NCBI GenBank assembly: GCA_902168085.1
Contig: CABHOP010000089.1
Coordinates: forward strand, 160,504 to 224,503
Source: an uncultured Bacteroides sp.
GTDB lineage: Bacteria > Bacteroidota > Bacteroidia > Chitinophagales > Chitinophagaceae
Length of the DNA stretch: 64,000 nt
Direction: 5' to 3'
Positions 8,916 through 17,621 of this stretch are shown piece by piece (the first letter of the stretch is position 1; each line of letters opens with the position of its first letter). The notes beneath the pieces are model-generated. The model was not told the DNA's origin. It did not search any database and saw only the letters and a program-made list of their open reading frames with translations. The position numbers and the translations under genes are program-made.

Positions 8916-9761
8916 ATGGATTTGAACAAGCTGACACAAACAGCAACACAGGTGCGCAGGGATATCGTACGTATGGTACATGCTATGCAAAGCGGTCACC
9001 CCGGCGGTTCACTGGGCTGTACAGAGTACATGGTAGCCCTGTATTTTCATATCATGAAGCACAACCCCGCTTTCAATATGGATGGGCAAGGTGAAGACCT
9101 GTTTTTCTTATCCAACGGGCATATTTCCCCTGTATTCTATAGTGTGCTGGCACGTTCGGGTTATTTCCCTATCAGCGAGCTGAGCACCTTCCGTAAAATA
9201 GATTCGCGCCTGCAAGGCCACCCTACTACGCACGAACACCTGCCGGGTGTGCGCATAGCCAGTGGCTCACTAGGACAGGGTATGAGCGTAGCAGCAGGTG
9301 CAGCACTTACCAAAAAAATGAATGGCGATGACCGCATTGTGTATTCGCTGCACGGCGATGGCGAACTGCAGGAAGGCCAGAACTGGGAAGCCATCATGTT
9401 TGCAGCCCACCATAAAATAGACAACCTGATAGCTACGATAGATGTGAATGGCCAGCAAATAGATGGCCCTACTGATAAGGTAATGAACCTGGGCTCTCTG
9501 GGGGCTAAGTTTGAAGCCTTTGGCTGGCATGTTATCGTGCTGACGGATGGTAATGATATGGAGCAGGTGGTAAAAACACTGGAAGCTGCCAAAGCGCAAA
9601 CAGGCAACGGTAAGCCTATCTGTGTGTTGATGAATACCATCATGGGCCGCGGTGTAGACTTTATGGAAGGTACACACGAATGGCACGGTATAGCGCCAAA
9701 TGATGCGCAACTGGCATCGGCACTGAACCAACTGGTACCAGCTACGGTAGGCGATTACTAA
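8916..9761 (+). CDS. Transketolase, N-terminal (thiamine-diphosphate) subunit
   Basis: The first half of a split transketolase (pentose phosphate pathway). The 281 residues contain only the PP-binding domain: SGHPGGSLGCTEYMVALYF near residue 25, the metal/TPP motif HGDGELQEGQNWEA near 145-160 and TIDVNGQQIDGP near 175. Full-length transketolases have about 650 residues. The pyrimidine-binding and C-terminal domains must come from a second polypeptide, which normally lies directly downstream. Here a terminator and a convergent acyl-CoA dehydrogenase follow, so the partner gene must be elsewhere. The start at ATG 8916 fits the family and the -7 box. Confidence 0.9.
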   Translation: MDLNKLTQTATQVRRDIVRMVHAMQSGHPGGSLGCTEYMVALYFHIMKHNPAFNMDGQGEDLFFLSNGHISPVFYSVLARSGYFPISELSTFRKIDSRLQGHPTTHEHLPGVRIASGSLGQGMSVAAGAALTKKMNGDDRIVYSLHGDGELQEGQNWEAIMFAAHHKIDNLIATIDVNGQQIDGPTDKVMNLGSLGAKFEAFGWHVIVLTDGNDMEQVVKTLEAAKAQTGNGKPICVLMNTIMGRGVDFMEGTHEWHGIAPNDAQLASALNQLVPATVGDY

Positions 9762-9783
9762 TACTACGCTCTTAATACGAATT

Positions 9784-9810
9784 AAAAAGCCCCGCATTGC
9801 GGGGCTTTTC
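9784..9810. terminator. Bidirectional terminator between transketolase half and acyl-CoA dehydrogenase
   Basis: AAAAGCCCCGC at 9785-9795 pairs perfectly with 9799-9809 over a 3-nt loop (ATT). A-tract and T-tract flank the GC stem, so it serves both convergent genes. Confidence 0.9.
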
Positions 9811-10953
9811 TTATTGTGTCAGTATATCTCTCGATATTACCAGTTTCTGTATTTCAGATGTGCCTTCACCTATCGTGCATAGCTTGCTATCGCGGTAGAA
9901 TTTCTCAACCGGGAAGTCTTTGGTATATCCATAGCCACCAAATATTTGTACTGCATCGGTAGATATCTGTACGCAGGCTTCAGATGCATAGTACTTAGCC
10001 ATTGCCGATTCCTTGGTCATTTTCTCACCGCGGTTCTTCATGTCCGCAGCTTGGTATATCAGCATTTCGCTTACTTCTATCTTGGTAGCCATATCTGCCA
10101 GTTTAAAGGCGATAGCCTGGAAATTAGCAATTGGCTGATCGAACTGCTGGCGCTCCTTAGCATATTTCAAAGATGCCTCGTAAGCACCTTTAGATATACC
10201 CAGTGACAGGGCAGCAATAGAGATACGGCCACCATCCAGCACTTTCATTGCCTGGCGGAAACCATCACCTACTTCACCCATACGTTGCGCATCAGATATA
10301 CGGCAGTTATCAAACACCAGTTCTGCAGTTTCAGATGCACGCATACCCAGTTTATTCTCTTTTTTGCCTGCGCTGAAGCCCGGTGTGCCGCGCTCTACTA
10401 TAAAGGCAGTTACGTTGCTTTTAGCACGTGGTTCGCCCGTGCGTGCCAATACTACTGCTACATCACCGCTGATGCCGTGTGTTATCCAGTTCTTAGTACC
10501 GTTCAATATCCATTCATCGCCATCTTTTACGGCTGTGCAGCGCATATTGCCGGCATCGCTACCGGTGTTGGCTTCGGTAAGGCCCCATGCGCCTATCCAT
10601 TCAGCAGTAGCCAGTTTAGGCAGGTATTTTTTCTTTTGTTCTTCATTGCCGAAGTATAGTATATGACCCGTGCAAAGCGAATTGTGTGCGGCTACAGAAA
10701 GGCCTACAGAGCTGCATACTTTTGCTATCTCGCTCACGGCGGTTACATATTCAAAATAACCAAGGCCGCTGCCGCCATATTCTGTAGGCACCAGTACGCC
10801 CATCAAGCCCAGTTCACCCAGTTTTTTAAATACTTCTACAGGAAATTTTTGAGTTTCATCCCATTCCATCATGTTGGGACGGATATGTTTGTTGGCAAAA
10901 TCGCGTATCATATCTGCGATTTGCAGTTGGGTATCTGTGTACTTGAAATCCAT
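9811..10953 (-). CDS. Acyl-CoA dehydrogenase
   Basis: A 380-residue soluble flavoenzyme that introduces the alpha,beta double bond into an acyl-CoA in fatty acid or branched-chain amino acid breakdown. Visible features are the FAD/substrate motif WGLTEANTGSDAGNM near 130, the middle beta domain with WILNGTKNWITHG, and the C-terminal helical domain with KERQQFDQPI. The catalytic base sits in the usual place, GEGTSEIQKLVISRDIL, as in short-chain and butyryl-type members. Substrate range cannot be read from sequence. It is a lone gene: the upstream HhH gene is more than 100 nt away and no other beta-oxidation gene is near. Confidence 0.93.
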   Translation of the reverse strand: MDFKYTDTQLQIADMIRDFANKHIRPNMMEWDETQKFPVEVFKKLGELGLMGVLVPTEYGGSGLGYFEYVTAVSEIAKVCSSVGLSVAAHNSLCTGHILYFGNEEQKKKYLPKLATAEWIGAWGLTEANTGSDAGNMRCTAVKDGDEWILNGTKNWITHGISGDVAVVLARTGEPRAKSNVTAFIVERGTPGFSAGKKENKLGMRASETAELVFDNCRISDAQRMGEVGDGFRQAMKVLDGGRISIAALSLGISKGAYEASLKYAKERQQFDQPIANFQAIAFKLADMATKIEVSEMLIYQAADMKNRGEKMTKESAMAKYYASEACVQISTDAVQIFGGYGYTKDFPVEKFYRDSKLCTIGEGTSEIQKLVISRDILTQ

Positions 10954-11056
10954 GAAAGTCTATCTTAAACCGCAATTCAGGCTGCAAGTTTACGACAAAT
11001 TTTCCCATCCATCAATCTTTGTATAGCTTTTTGGTGTTATGTATTGCTGAAACGTA

Positions 11057-11713
11057 TCACTTAACTGTAATAAGCTGCTTCAAACGCCTGAACGTAGTAT
11101 CGGGAAAACGATAAACTTCCATCAGTTGGTCTGCCGATGTATAGCGGCCTATCTCTTTGCGATATTCCAGTATGCGGTGTGCCAGCTTTGCGCCAATGCC
11201 GGGCAGTGCTACCAGTTCTGCAGAGTCGGCAGTATTCAGATTAACTAACCTAAATTGTTTACTGCTTTCTTTAGGATTATGGATAACAATATATGGTGCA
11301 AGCCTTTCGTATTCCTGCGGTGTTAGTGTGTATAATTTTTTAAAATCCTCCTTGCTGCGGAATACTTTGCCCTTACTGCGCCAGTTGAGGAAGATGGAAA
11401 TGGTCTTGTCTTTCAGTCCCAGCTTTTTTAACCCTGTAGCATCTATCGTATTCGGGTCGAATTTGAAAAGCGTGGCAGGTGTGCCTGATGGTTCAAATGC
11501 ATGCTGAGGCATAGTCACTGTGTTGCCACTTCTCTTTGCCTGCTCCCATTTTGCAGCCAGCTCTTTTTCCTTCATAGTATCTATCTGTGGCGATACCCAT
11601 AGGTGCATACTTGCCTTTACGGCTATCAGCACTACCAGTATCAGCAGCAATGCTACGATGCCCATACGTTCGGTACGGGTATATTGCAGGTATGCTTTGA
11701 AAAAAGATTTCAT
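11057..11713 (-). CDS. Membrane-anchored helix-hairpin-helix protein, ComEA-like
   Basis: A 218-residue protein with one N-terminal membrane helix (MGIVALLLILVVLIAVKA, residues ~18-36), a low-complexity linker, and helix-hairpin-helix modules. The last one, LVNLNTADSAELVALPGIG followed by AHRILEYRKEIG, is the classic ComEA DNA-binding signature. A more degenerate copy lies at ~90-140 (DATGLKKLGLKDKTISIFLNW). ComEA proteins bind incoming DNA in natural transformation, and related proteins serve other DNA-contacting roles. No other competence gene is nearby, so only DNA binding is inferred. Divergent from threonine aldolase. Confidence 0.8.
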   Translation of the reverse strand: MKSFFKAYLQYTRTERMGIVALLLILVVLIAVKASMHLWVSPQIDTMKEKELAAKWEQAKRSGNTVTMPQHAFEPSGTPATLFKFDPNTIDATGLKKLGLKDKTISIFLNWRSKGKVFRSKEDFKKLYTLTPQEYERLAPYIVIHNPKESSKQFRLVNLNTADSAELVALPGIGAKLAHRILEYRKEIGRYTSADQLMEVYRFPDTTFRRLKQLITVK

Positions 11714-11784
11714 GAGTGCTGCCCGAAAATACTAAGCACCAAACAATTATCGGCACTTTATTTATTCTTCCTAATATTACATCC

Positions 11785-12807
11785 ATGAAATCTTTTGCCA
11801 GCGATAACTATGCCGGTGTATTGCCCGAAGTAATGCAAGCACTCACAGATGCTAACCAGCAACATGCCCGCTCTTATGGTGCCGATGATATTACCGAACG
11901 GGTTCGCAAGCAGTTTCGTGAAGTGCTGGATGCCGATGTAGATGTGTACTTCGTATTCAACGGTACGGGTGCTAATGTGCTGAGCATTAGCAGCGCTACA
12001 CAGTCTTATAACTCTGTGTTGTGTGCCGATATATCGCATATCTATAACGATGAATCTTCCGCACCTGAAACTTTTACGGGTTGCCGCTTCTTTCCGCTGG
12101 CAAGTAATGAGAACGGTAAGCTGACTGCCGATGTTATCAAACAACGACTGATACGCAAAGGTGATATACACTATGCACAAACAAAGTTGCTATCGCTAAC
12201 CCAGTCTACAGAATATGGTACAGTCTATACCCCCGATGAAATAAAAGAACTAACCACGCTTGCCAAAGCACATGGTTTATATACACATGTAGACGGTTCT
12301 CGCTTCTTCAATGCTGCTGCCGGCCTTGGCTGCCAACTGAAAGATCTAACGACCCACGCAGGTGTGGATATACTATCATTGGGTGGCACCAAAGCAGGTA
12401 TGATGTTTGGTGAGGCAGTAGCGGTATTCAATAAGGATTTGAAAGAGCATATTGCCTACAAGCACAAGCAAAGCATGCAACTGGCATCTAAAACCCGCTT
12501 TATAGCTGCACAGTTTGAAGCCATGCTGCGCGATGACACCTGGCGTAAGCATGCACTGCATGCCAATGCTATGGCGCAGTTGCTTTCCCAATCCATATCG
12601 CAATATCCACAAGTGCGTGTTACCAAATCGGTGCAGGCCAATGCTGTATTTGCAGAGCTACCCGCTAGCTGGAATGAAACCTTGCAGGCAAAGTATCCAT
12701 TCTATATATGGAAAGAAGCTACCAACGAGGCACGCCTCATGTGTAGCTTCGATACCGCGGATGAGGACATTATTTCGTTTGCGGCTATGATGAAAGACTT
12801 GGTGTAG
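11785..12807 (+). CDS. Low-specificity L-threonine aldolase
   Basis: A PLP enzyme of the fold-type I beta-eliminating/aldolase family that splits threonine or allo-threonine into glycine and acetaldehyde. From ATG 11785 (MKSFASDNYAG) it has 340 residues, as expected. Visible motifs are HARSYGADD near residue 30, FVFNGTGANVLSI, THVDGSRFFNAA with the PLP-contacting Asp, and the PLP lysine in SLGGTKAGMMFGEA (Lys203). The upstream in-frame extension to 11716 overlaps the HhH gene promoter region and has no family resemblance. The gene stands alone and converges with the PNPOx-like gene, with 1 nt between stops. Confidence 0.92.
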   Translation: MKSFASDNYAGVLPEVMQALTDANQQHARSYGADDITERVRKQFREVLDADVDVYFVFNGTGANVLSISSATQSYNSVLCADISHIYNDESSAPETFTGCRFFPLASNENGKLTADVIKQRLIRKGDIHYAQTKLLSLTQSTEYGTVYTPDEIKELTTLAKAHGLYTHVDGSRFFNAAAGLGCQLKDLTTHAGVDILSLGGTKAGMMFGEAVAVFNKDLKEHIAYKHKQSMQLASKTRFIAAQFEAMLRDDTWRKHALHANAMAQLLSQSISQYPQVRVTKSVQANAVFAELPASWNETLQAKYPFYIWKEATNEARLMCSFDTADEDIISFAAMMKDLV

Positions 12808-12808
12808 C

Positions 12809-13315
12809 TTAAGGCCTCAATATACCTTCTACGCCCTGGTCTTGTTCTTGTCCTGTAATGGCAGCAACACCCATTTTTATCAGTGATATAACGGCGCCGT
12901 CTTTGGTATCCCAGTAATAGGCTTCCTGTGTGCGGATGCGTATCAGGGTTATTTCAGGGTCATCTTTACCTTCTGTGAACCATGCTTTTTCTACACCATC
13001 CCATAGCTTTCTTATCTTTTCCCTGTCCACCAACACATCTGCAAAGCCATACACAGAAAGATAGTGGCTATTGCGTATGTCGGCATACAGCAGTTGCACC
13101 TTATCATCCTGTTTTATCTCTTGGTTCTTATTGCTGGATACCCGGCTGAAAAACCAGATGTTTCCCTGCTCATCTACTTCTTGTGTAGACATAGGGCGGG
13201 TTGTCAAAGGCACTTCATCTATATGGGTGCAGAACATACATATATCTATACCCTCTGCCAGTTCTTTCAGTTTCCTGATGGCATCAGTTCCTGCCAGGTT
13301 TTTAACGTCGCTCAT
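12809..13315 (-). CDS. Pyridoxamine 5'-phosphate oxidase-like (general stress protein 26) family
   Basis: A 168-residue protein with the FMN-binding split barrel. It reads DICMFCTHIDEVPLTTRPMS then GNIWFFSRVSSNKNQEI, KVQLLYADIRNSHYLSVYG and WDTKDGAVISLIKM, the layout of the general stress protein 26/YzzA type of PNPOx-like proteins. These bind flavin, but their reactions are mostly unknown; a true PNP oxidase would be longer and carry other residues. It follows the GyrI-like gene after 76 nt on the same strand and may share its transcript and thus the WYL-associated operator described at 13871-13896. Confidence 0.85.
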   Translation of the reverse strand: MSDVKNLAGTDAIRKLKELAEGIDICMFCTHIDEVPLTTRPMSTQEVDEQGNIWFFSRVSSNKNQEIKQDDKVQLLYADIRNSHYLSVYGFADVLVDREKIRKLWDGVEKAWFTEGKDDPEITLIRIRTQEAYYWDTKDGAVISLIKMGVAAITGQEQDQGVEGILRP

Positions 13316-13391
13316 AGCAATTCAGTTTTTGCTTATAAGCTAAAAACTATGCCATGGCTTGTCTAACGCAGAATGTGTGAATTGGTCAACC

Positions 13392-13841
13392 TTAAATAAT
13401 GCCTACCTGTATTTCAGTTATGTTATTTTCCGGATTTGTGAAGTCCATGTTCAGATACAGCTCCCGGGTTTCACCTGTTGTCTTCCTGCCTTGTGCAAAT
13501 ATTTCAGGCATAAATTTTCCATATACCTCCGGAAACCTTTCCCAGGAACCATAATGTATCGTGCTGGCGCATTTCAGGCCCGGTAGTTCTTTGGTTTGGA
13601 ACTGAGGTGACTCTACGTTGCCATTGATGGGCAGCAGTATCTCTAATGTGAAAACAGTGTCAGGCTTGCCATCGGCACCCAGGTAGCGCCATGTGATGGG
13701 CCCTGTTGGTAATACCTGCAGCCTTGCTGCTTCCGCATATAGCTGTGCAGCTATTATGCCTGCAAATGATCCTAAGTCTTTAAGTGTAGTTTGTTTGGTT
13801 TCAAACAGTGTGGTAACGGCCGGTGATGTTTTGATTTCCAT
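13392..13841 (-). CDS. GyrI-like/AraC effector-binding domain protein
   Basis: A stand-alone GyrI-like small-molecule-binding domain of 149 residues. The start MEIKTSPAVTTLF, the turn GSFAGIIAAQLY, and GLKCASTIHYGSWERFPEVYG followed by ELYLNMD match that family. Such domains bind amphipathic drugs or metabolites, and some hydrolyse them. I choose the start at 13839-13841: a longer reading to 13865 would begin inside a putative promoter element (13858-13865). The WYL regulator gene lies directly upstream on the same strand, and a dyad operator overlaps its stop codon. This makes the protein a likely regulatory target. Confidence 0.8.
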   Translation of the reverse strand: MEIKTSPAVTTLFETKQTTLKDLGSFAGIIAAQLYAEAARLQVLPTGPITWRYLGADGKPDTVFTLEILLPINGNVESPQFQTKELPGLKCASTIHYGSWERFPEVYGKFMPEIFAQGRKTTGETRELYLNMDFTNPENNITEIQVGII

Positions 13842-13857
13842 TGCTTGCAATTTTTTA

Positions 13858-13896
13858 CAAAGCAACGATGGGGTAGTGACAACCTTATGTCAGCAG
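13858..13896 (-). promoter_or_regulatory. Putative WYL-regulator operator and promoter before the GyrI-like gene
   Basis: Read on the minus strand, a 26-bp block (13896-13871) contains TGACA-TAAGGT-TGTCA. After 15 nt comes TTTG in TTGCTTTG (13865-13858). The same block, with one mismatch and exactly the same 15-nt spacing to TTTG, stands before the DinB gene (17557-17595). The block overlaps the stop codon of the WYL regulator gene. Confidence 0.75.
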
Positions 13897-14859
13897 GGGC
13901 TCACTTATTTTCAAATTGTAGTGCGCTGCCAGTTCTGCTACACGCTCGGTCATTTTTTCGCGCAGCGTAAGCGGCGATATGATACGTATCTGGCTGCCAA
14001 AGGATAAGAGCCAGCTGGCAATATAATCGAGGCATGGTACCAGGAACGTGATCTCTACACGGTTACCTTTACTTTGCTCGCTGCTGAAACCGAAATAGAG
14101 CTTTTGCTGCTGAATATATCTGGTGGCCGATTTATCGAACGAGATCACTACTTCTTCCAGCTTGTTTTCAGCCGACCATTTGGTTAAGTATTCTTTCAAC
14201 GTCAGCTCGCGCGGACGGAATACTTCATCTGAATGTATAATCTTATTGATTCTGTCGAGGCGGAAATTACGATAATCATTGCGCAGGCGGCACCATGCCA
14301 CCATGTGCCAGTAATTGCTGATGTAGTAAATGCCCACAGGCTCTACCACGCGCTCCGTATCCTGATCGCGGTGGCCGCTGTAGTAATGCAACTGTATGGC
14401 TTTTTTACTACTAATGCTTTGCAGTATATCGTATATATGATTTGAATTGCCGGCGGGGTGGTGGTGATTGCGGCTTTTGAAAACGTGGATGGCATCATCA
14501 ATATCTTCCGCAAATCCCTTTTCCGTACTGCGCAATACGGCCTTTACTTTATACAATGCTGCTTTGTATTGCTCTGCAGTGGCTTTATCCGTTAGTTTGT
14601 TGATGAGTTTTTCAGCAGTGATAAAAGCCGTTGCTTCTTCTTTGGTGAACATGACAGGTGGCAGCTTATACCCATCCATAATGCTATAGCCCACGCCTGC
14701 TTCTCCTATGATGGGTACACCGGCCTCTTCCAGCGACTTCACATCGCGATACACCGTGCGCAGGCTGATGCTGAAGCGGTCGGCTATTTCCTGCGCTTTC
14801 ACCACCTTTTTCGATTGCAGTTGTATCAGGATGGCAGTAACTCTGTCTATGCGGTTCAC
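13885..14859 (-). CDS. WYL-domain transcriptional regulator (YafY type)
   Basis: A DNA-binding regulator of 324 residues: an N-terminal HTH_11/DeoR-like winged helix (NRIDRVTAILIQLQSKKVV, then ISLRTVYRDVKSLEEAGVPI) followed by a WYL sensor domain (VEPVGIYYISNYWHMVAWCR, with the family tyrosine/tryptophan core) and a C-terminal WCX part. I start it at GTG 14859, because VNRIDRVTAIL is the normal family N-terminus. A TATTTTTA box at 14879-14886 would lie inside the longer reading to 14913. WYL proteins usually control nearby genes. The candidate targets are the GyrI-like gene immediately downstream and the DinB gene at 17622. Confidence 0.88.
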   Translation of the reverse strand: MNRIDRVTAILIQLQSKKVVKAQEIADRFSISLRTVYRDVKSLEEAGVPIIGEAGVGYSIMDGYKLPPVMFTKEEATAFITAEKLINKLTDKATAEQYKAALYKVKAVLRSTEKGFAEDIDDAIHVFKSRNHHHPAGNSNHIYDILQSISSKKAIQLHYYSGHRDQDTERVVEPVGIYYISNYWHMVAWCRLRNDYRNFRLDRINKIIHSDEVFRPRELTLKEYLTKWSAENKLEEVVISFDKSATRYIQQQKLYFGFSSEQSKGNRVEITFLVPCLDYIASWLLSFGSQIRIISPLTLREKMTERVAELAAHYNLKISEPLLT

Positions 14860-14878
14860 GATGCTGTAGCTTGTGCTG

Positions 14879-14886
14879 TAAAAATA
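14879..14886 (-). promoter_or_regulatory. Possible -7 element for the WYL regulator gene
   Basis: TATTTTTA on the minus strand, one base from TAnnTTTG, 19 nt before the preferred GTG start at 14859. It supports the shorter coding region. Confidence 0.4.
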
Positions 14887-14916
14887 AGCCAACCGCGAGA
14901 TACTGCCATCCAAAAC

Positions 14917-16179
14917 TTACCACTTTTTAGGTGGTCTGCTCTTATTGAAACGTTTTTTGTTTGCGGCATTACCGCTATGCACGGCATCTGGTCGCTTTAC
15001 TACCTGTTTGTTTTTAGGCAGGTTTATTTTTACCAGGCCACTATCACTTGGCGGGAAAGGATGGCCTTCTACTACAGGTATTTGTTTGCCAATCAGTTTC
15101 TGAATGGCTTTCAGGTTGTCTTTTTCTTCCTCATCGCAAAAAGAAAAAGCAATACCCGCCGCACCGGCGCGGCCCGTGCGGCCTATACGGTGTACATATG
15201 TTTCAGGTACTTCCGGCAGGTCGAAATTGATAACGTGCGATAGCAGGTCAATATCTATACCACGTGCAGCAATATCGGTAGCTACCAGTACACGAATCTC
15301 ACCAGTTTTAAAATTATTCAGCGCACGTTGCCTGGCGTTCTGCGATTTGTTGCCGTGTATCGCTTCTGCTCTTACGCCGTCCTTGTACAGGTCTTTTACT
15401 ACTTTATCAGCACCATGTTTGGTACGTGTAAATACCAGCGCGCGTTCTATCGATTTATCTTTCAATATAAACGCCAGCAGTTTTTTCTTATCCTTCTTGT
15501 CTACATATAGTATATGCTGGTCTATCTTTTCGGCGGTGCTCGATACCGGTGTTACTTCCACTTTTTCAGGCTTGGTAAGTATGGTGTCGGCCAGTTTCTG
15601 TATCTCCGGCGGCATGGTGGCCGAGAAGAACAGGGTTTGCCTTTTTACAGGCAGGCGTGCTATGGTCTTTTTTACATCGTGTATAAAGCCCATATCCAGC
15701 ATACGGTCTGCCTCATCCAGCACAAATATCTGCAGGTCTTTCAGACTGATGTATTTCTGGTCTATCAGGTCCAGCAGCCTGCCGGGGGTTGCTACCAATA
15801 TATCTATACCTGCATGCAGTGCTTTTACCTGTGCGCCCTGCGGCACGCCACCAAATATCACCAGGTGTTTCAGGCGCAGGTGTTTGCCATAAGCGGCAAA
15901 GCTATCGCCTATCTGTATCGCTAGTTCACGCGTAGGCGTCAGTATCAGTGCCTTTATGGTTTTATGGCTGTTATCAACAGGTGGTTTACTCAGCAGTTGC
16001 AGTATAGGTACGGCAAATGCCGCCGTTTTACCGGTGCCGGTCTGCGCACAGCCCAGCAGGTCTTTGCCTTGCAGTACTATTGGTATTGATTCTTCCTGTA
16101 CGGGTGTGGGTTGGGTATATCCTTCAGCTTCCAGCGCTTCCAATATGGGCGCTATTAAATTCAATTCTTTAAATGTCAT
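14917..16179 (-). CDS. rhlE: DEAD-box RNA helicase, RhlE type
   Basis: An ATP-dependent RNA helicase of 420 residues. All motifs are present: Q motif [14 protein letters not shown], Walker [12 protein letters not shown], Ia PTRELAIQ, Ib [12 protein letters not shown] ([13 protein letters not shown]), SAT ([10 protein letters not shown]), then [12 protein letters not shown] and [10 protein letters not shown] in the second RecA domain. The C-terminus is short and basic ([12 protein letters not shown]). RhlE-type helicases act in ribosome assembly and RNA turnover. A second, clearly related DEAD-box gene lies just upstream on the same strand, but 96 nt and a separate -7 box stand between them. 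Confidence 0.95.
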   Translation of the reverse strand: MTFKELNLIAPILEALEAEGYTQPTPVQEESIPIVLQGKDLLGCAQTGTGKTAAFAVPILQLLSKPPVDNSHKTIKALILTPTRELAIQIGDSFAAYGKHLRLKHLVIFGGVPQGAQVKALHAGIDILVATPGRLLDLIDQKYISLKDLQIFVLDEADRMLDMGFIHDVKKTIARLPVKRQTLFFSATMPPEIQKLADTILTKPEKVEVTPVSSTAEKIDQHILYVDKKDKKKLLAFILKDKSIERALVFTRTKHGADKVVKDLYKDGVRAEAIHGNKSQNARQRALNNFKTGEIRVLVATDIAARGIDIDLLSHVINFDLPEVPETYVHRIGRTGRAGAAGIAFSFCDEEEKDNLKAIQKLIGKQIPVVEGHPFPPSDSGLVKINLPKNKQVVKRPDAVHSGNAANKKRFNKSRPPKKW

Positions 16180-16234
16180 TATTAGTTATATAGCCGGGCT
16201 AATACAATGAGGTAGGAACTCAGCAGATGAACTG

Positions 16235-16242
16235 CAAAAGTA
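16235..16242 (-). promoter_or_regulatory. -7 promoter element for rhlE
   Basis: TACTTTTG on the minus strand, a full match to TAnnTTTG, 55 nt before the rhlE start, implying an untranslated leader of about 50 nt. Confidence 0.5.
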
Positions 16243-16275
16243 GTGCATATAATTTTAATAAGTCTTATAGGGCTA

Positions 16276-17475
16276 TCAGCGCTTCTTTTTGAAATTGCGT
16301 TTTTTCTTATGGAAAGGCTTGTCTTCCCTTACCTCTGGTGCCGGGCCTAATGCTTCAGGCACCGGTAGTTTTGTTACAGGGTGGCCTAGTAGTTTTTCTA
16401 TGCGATGAAACTTATACTGCTCTTTATCGCTGATAAAGGTATAAGCAGTGCCTTTGCTGGCTGCACGTGCCGTACGGCCTATGCGGTGAATATAATCTTC
16501 GCCTTCATGCGGCACATCGTAATTGATAACAAGGTCTATATCGTCTATATGGATGCCACGGCTAAGAATGTCTGTAGCTATCAGTATTTTTATTTTTTTG
16601 GTGCGGAAGTCTATCAACACCTGCTCGCGGGCTTCCTGTTCCAGGTCGGAGTGTATTTCGCCTACCGACATCTTCATACGTTTCAAATCTGCGGTAAGGC
16701 GCTTTACACTTAGCTTGCTCGAGCAGAATATCAATACACTTGCAAAGTCCTTTAACTGCAGTACGTGTTTTACCAATGGTATCTTCTGTTCATCAAAGCA
16801 AATGAAGGCACCCTGTTCCATCTTATCTGGCGGGCGGGATATCGCGATGTTTATTTCCGCTGGGTCTACCAGTATGGTATTGGCCAGCTTGCGGATGGCA
16901 GGTGGCATAGTGGCCGAAAACAGCAGGTTCTGCCGCTGCTTTGGCATAAAGGATATGATCTTTACGATATCTTCATAAAAACCCATATCCAGCATCCGGT
17001 CGGCTTCATCCAGCACCAGGTATTTCAGGTTTTGCAATTTTACATAGCCCATATTCAGGTGCGATATCATACGCCCCGGTGTGCACACTACTATGTCCAC
17101 ACCCGATGATAAAGCTTTCTTTTCCGTAGCAAAAGAATCGCCGCTGCCACCACCATATACGGCTATGCAACTGATGGAGGTATAATAGGAAATACCTTCC
17201 AGTGTTTGCACGATTTGTATAGCCAGCTCACGGGTGGGCACTATGATCATAGCATTTACACCGTGGTCGTTGTTCGTATGGTCTAGTATGTTCTGTATCA
17301 GCGGTAAAAGAAATGCTGCTGTCTTACCGGTACCCGTTTGTGCAGATGCTATAATGTCCCTGCCATCTAAAATGAGGGGTATTACCTGCTCTTGTACAGG
17401 TGTCGCATTTTCATACCCCATCGACTCTATGCCATCCAGCACATCGTTATCAAAATCAAAATCAGAAAATTTCAA
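16276..17475 (-). CDS. DEAD-box RNA helicase
   Basis: A second DEAD-box helicase, 399 residues, with the same set of motifs: [89 protein letters not shown] and HRIGRTARA. It ends in a basic tail (KPFHKKKRNFKKKR). It diverges from its neighbour in the Ib-III segments and second domain, so the pair is not a recent duplicate. No in-frame ATG is available near the family N-terminus; the start is apparently TTG at 17473-17475 (KFSDFDFDNDVLDGI follows). A TATCTTTA box lies at 17505-17512 on the minus strand. Confidence 0.93.
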   Translation of the reverse strand: MKFSDFDFDNDVLDGIESMGYENATPVQEQVIPLILDGRDIIASAQTGTGKTAAFLLPLIQNILDHTNNDHGVNAMIIVPTRELAIQIVQTLEGISYYTSISCIAVYGGGSGDSFATEKKALSSGVDIVVCTPGRMISHLNMGYVKLQNLKYLVLDEADRMLDMGFYEDIVKIISFMPKQRQNLLFSATMPPAIRKLANTILVDPAEINIAISRPPDKMEQGAFICFDEQKIPLVKHVLQLKDFASVLIFCSSKLSVKRLTADLKRMKMSVGEIHSDLEQEAREQVLIDFRTKKIKILIATDILSRGIHIDDIDLVINYDVPHEGEDYIHRIGRTARAASKGTAYTFISDKEQYKFHRIEKLLGHPVTKLPVPEALGPAPEVREDKPFHKKKRNFKKKR

Positions 17476-17556
17476 AGCTGTAGTCCCTTTAATGTGAACG
17501 GGTATAAAGATAAGGACTTGCAGCTTACCGCATTATTTTTTGAAATTCTGCAATTG

Positions 17557-17595
17557 CTGCTGACATAGGGTTGTCACTACCCGGTTCTTTCTTTG
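17557..17595 (+). promoter_or_regulatory. Putative WYL-regulator operator and promoter before the DinB gene
   Basis: A 26-bp block at 17557-17582 contains the dyad TGACA-TAGGGT-TGTCA (17561-17576). It is followed 15 nt later by TTTG (17592-17595) in TTTCTTTG. It matches the block before the GyrI-like gene (13871-13896, opposite strand) at 25 of 26 positions, in the same orientation relative to the downstream gene. Confidence 0.75.
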
Positions 17596-17621
17596 CTGTG
17601 TAAACTAAAAAAACACGAACT

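Noticed and set aside
13842..13865. Longer N-terminus of the GyrI-like protein
   Set aside because: It would start inside the TTGCTTTG promoter element shared in position with the DinB promoter.
15104..15892. 262-residue serine-rich open frame antisense to rhlE
   Set aside because: Low-complexity antisense shadow of an intact helicase gene.
14917..17475. Recent tandem duplication of DEAD-box helicases
   Set aside because: The two proteins share only the family motifs and differ widely elsewhere, so they are old paralogues placed side by side.
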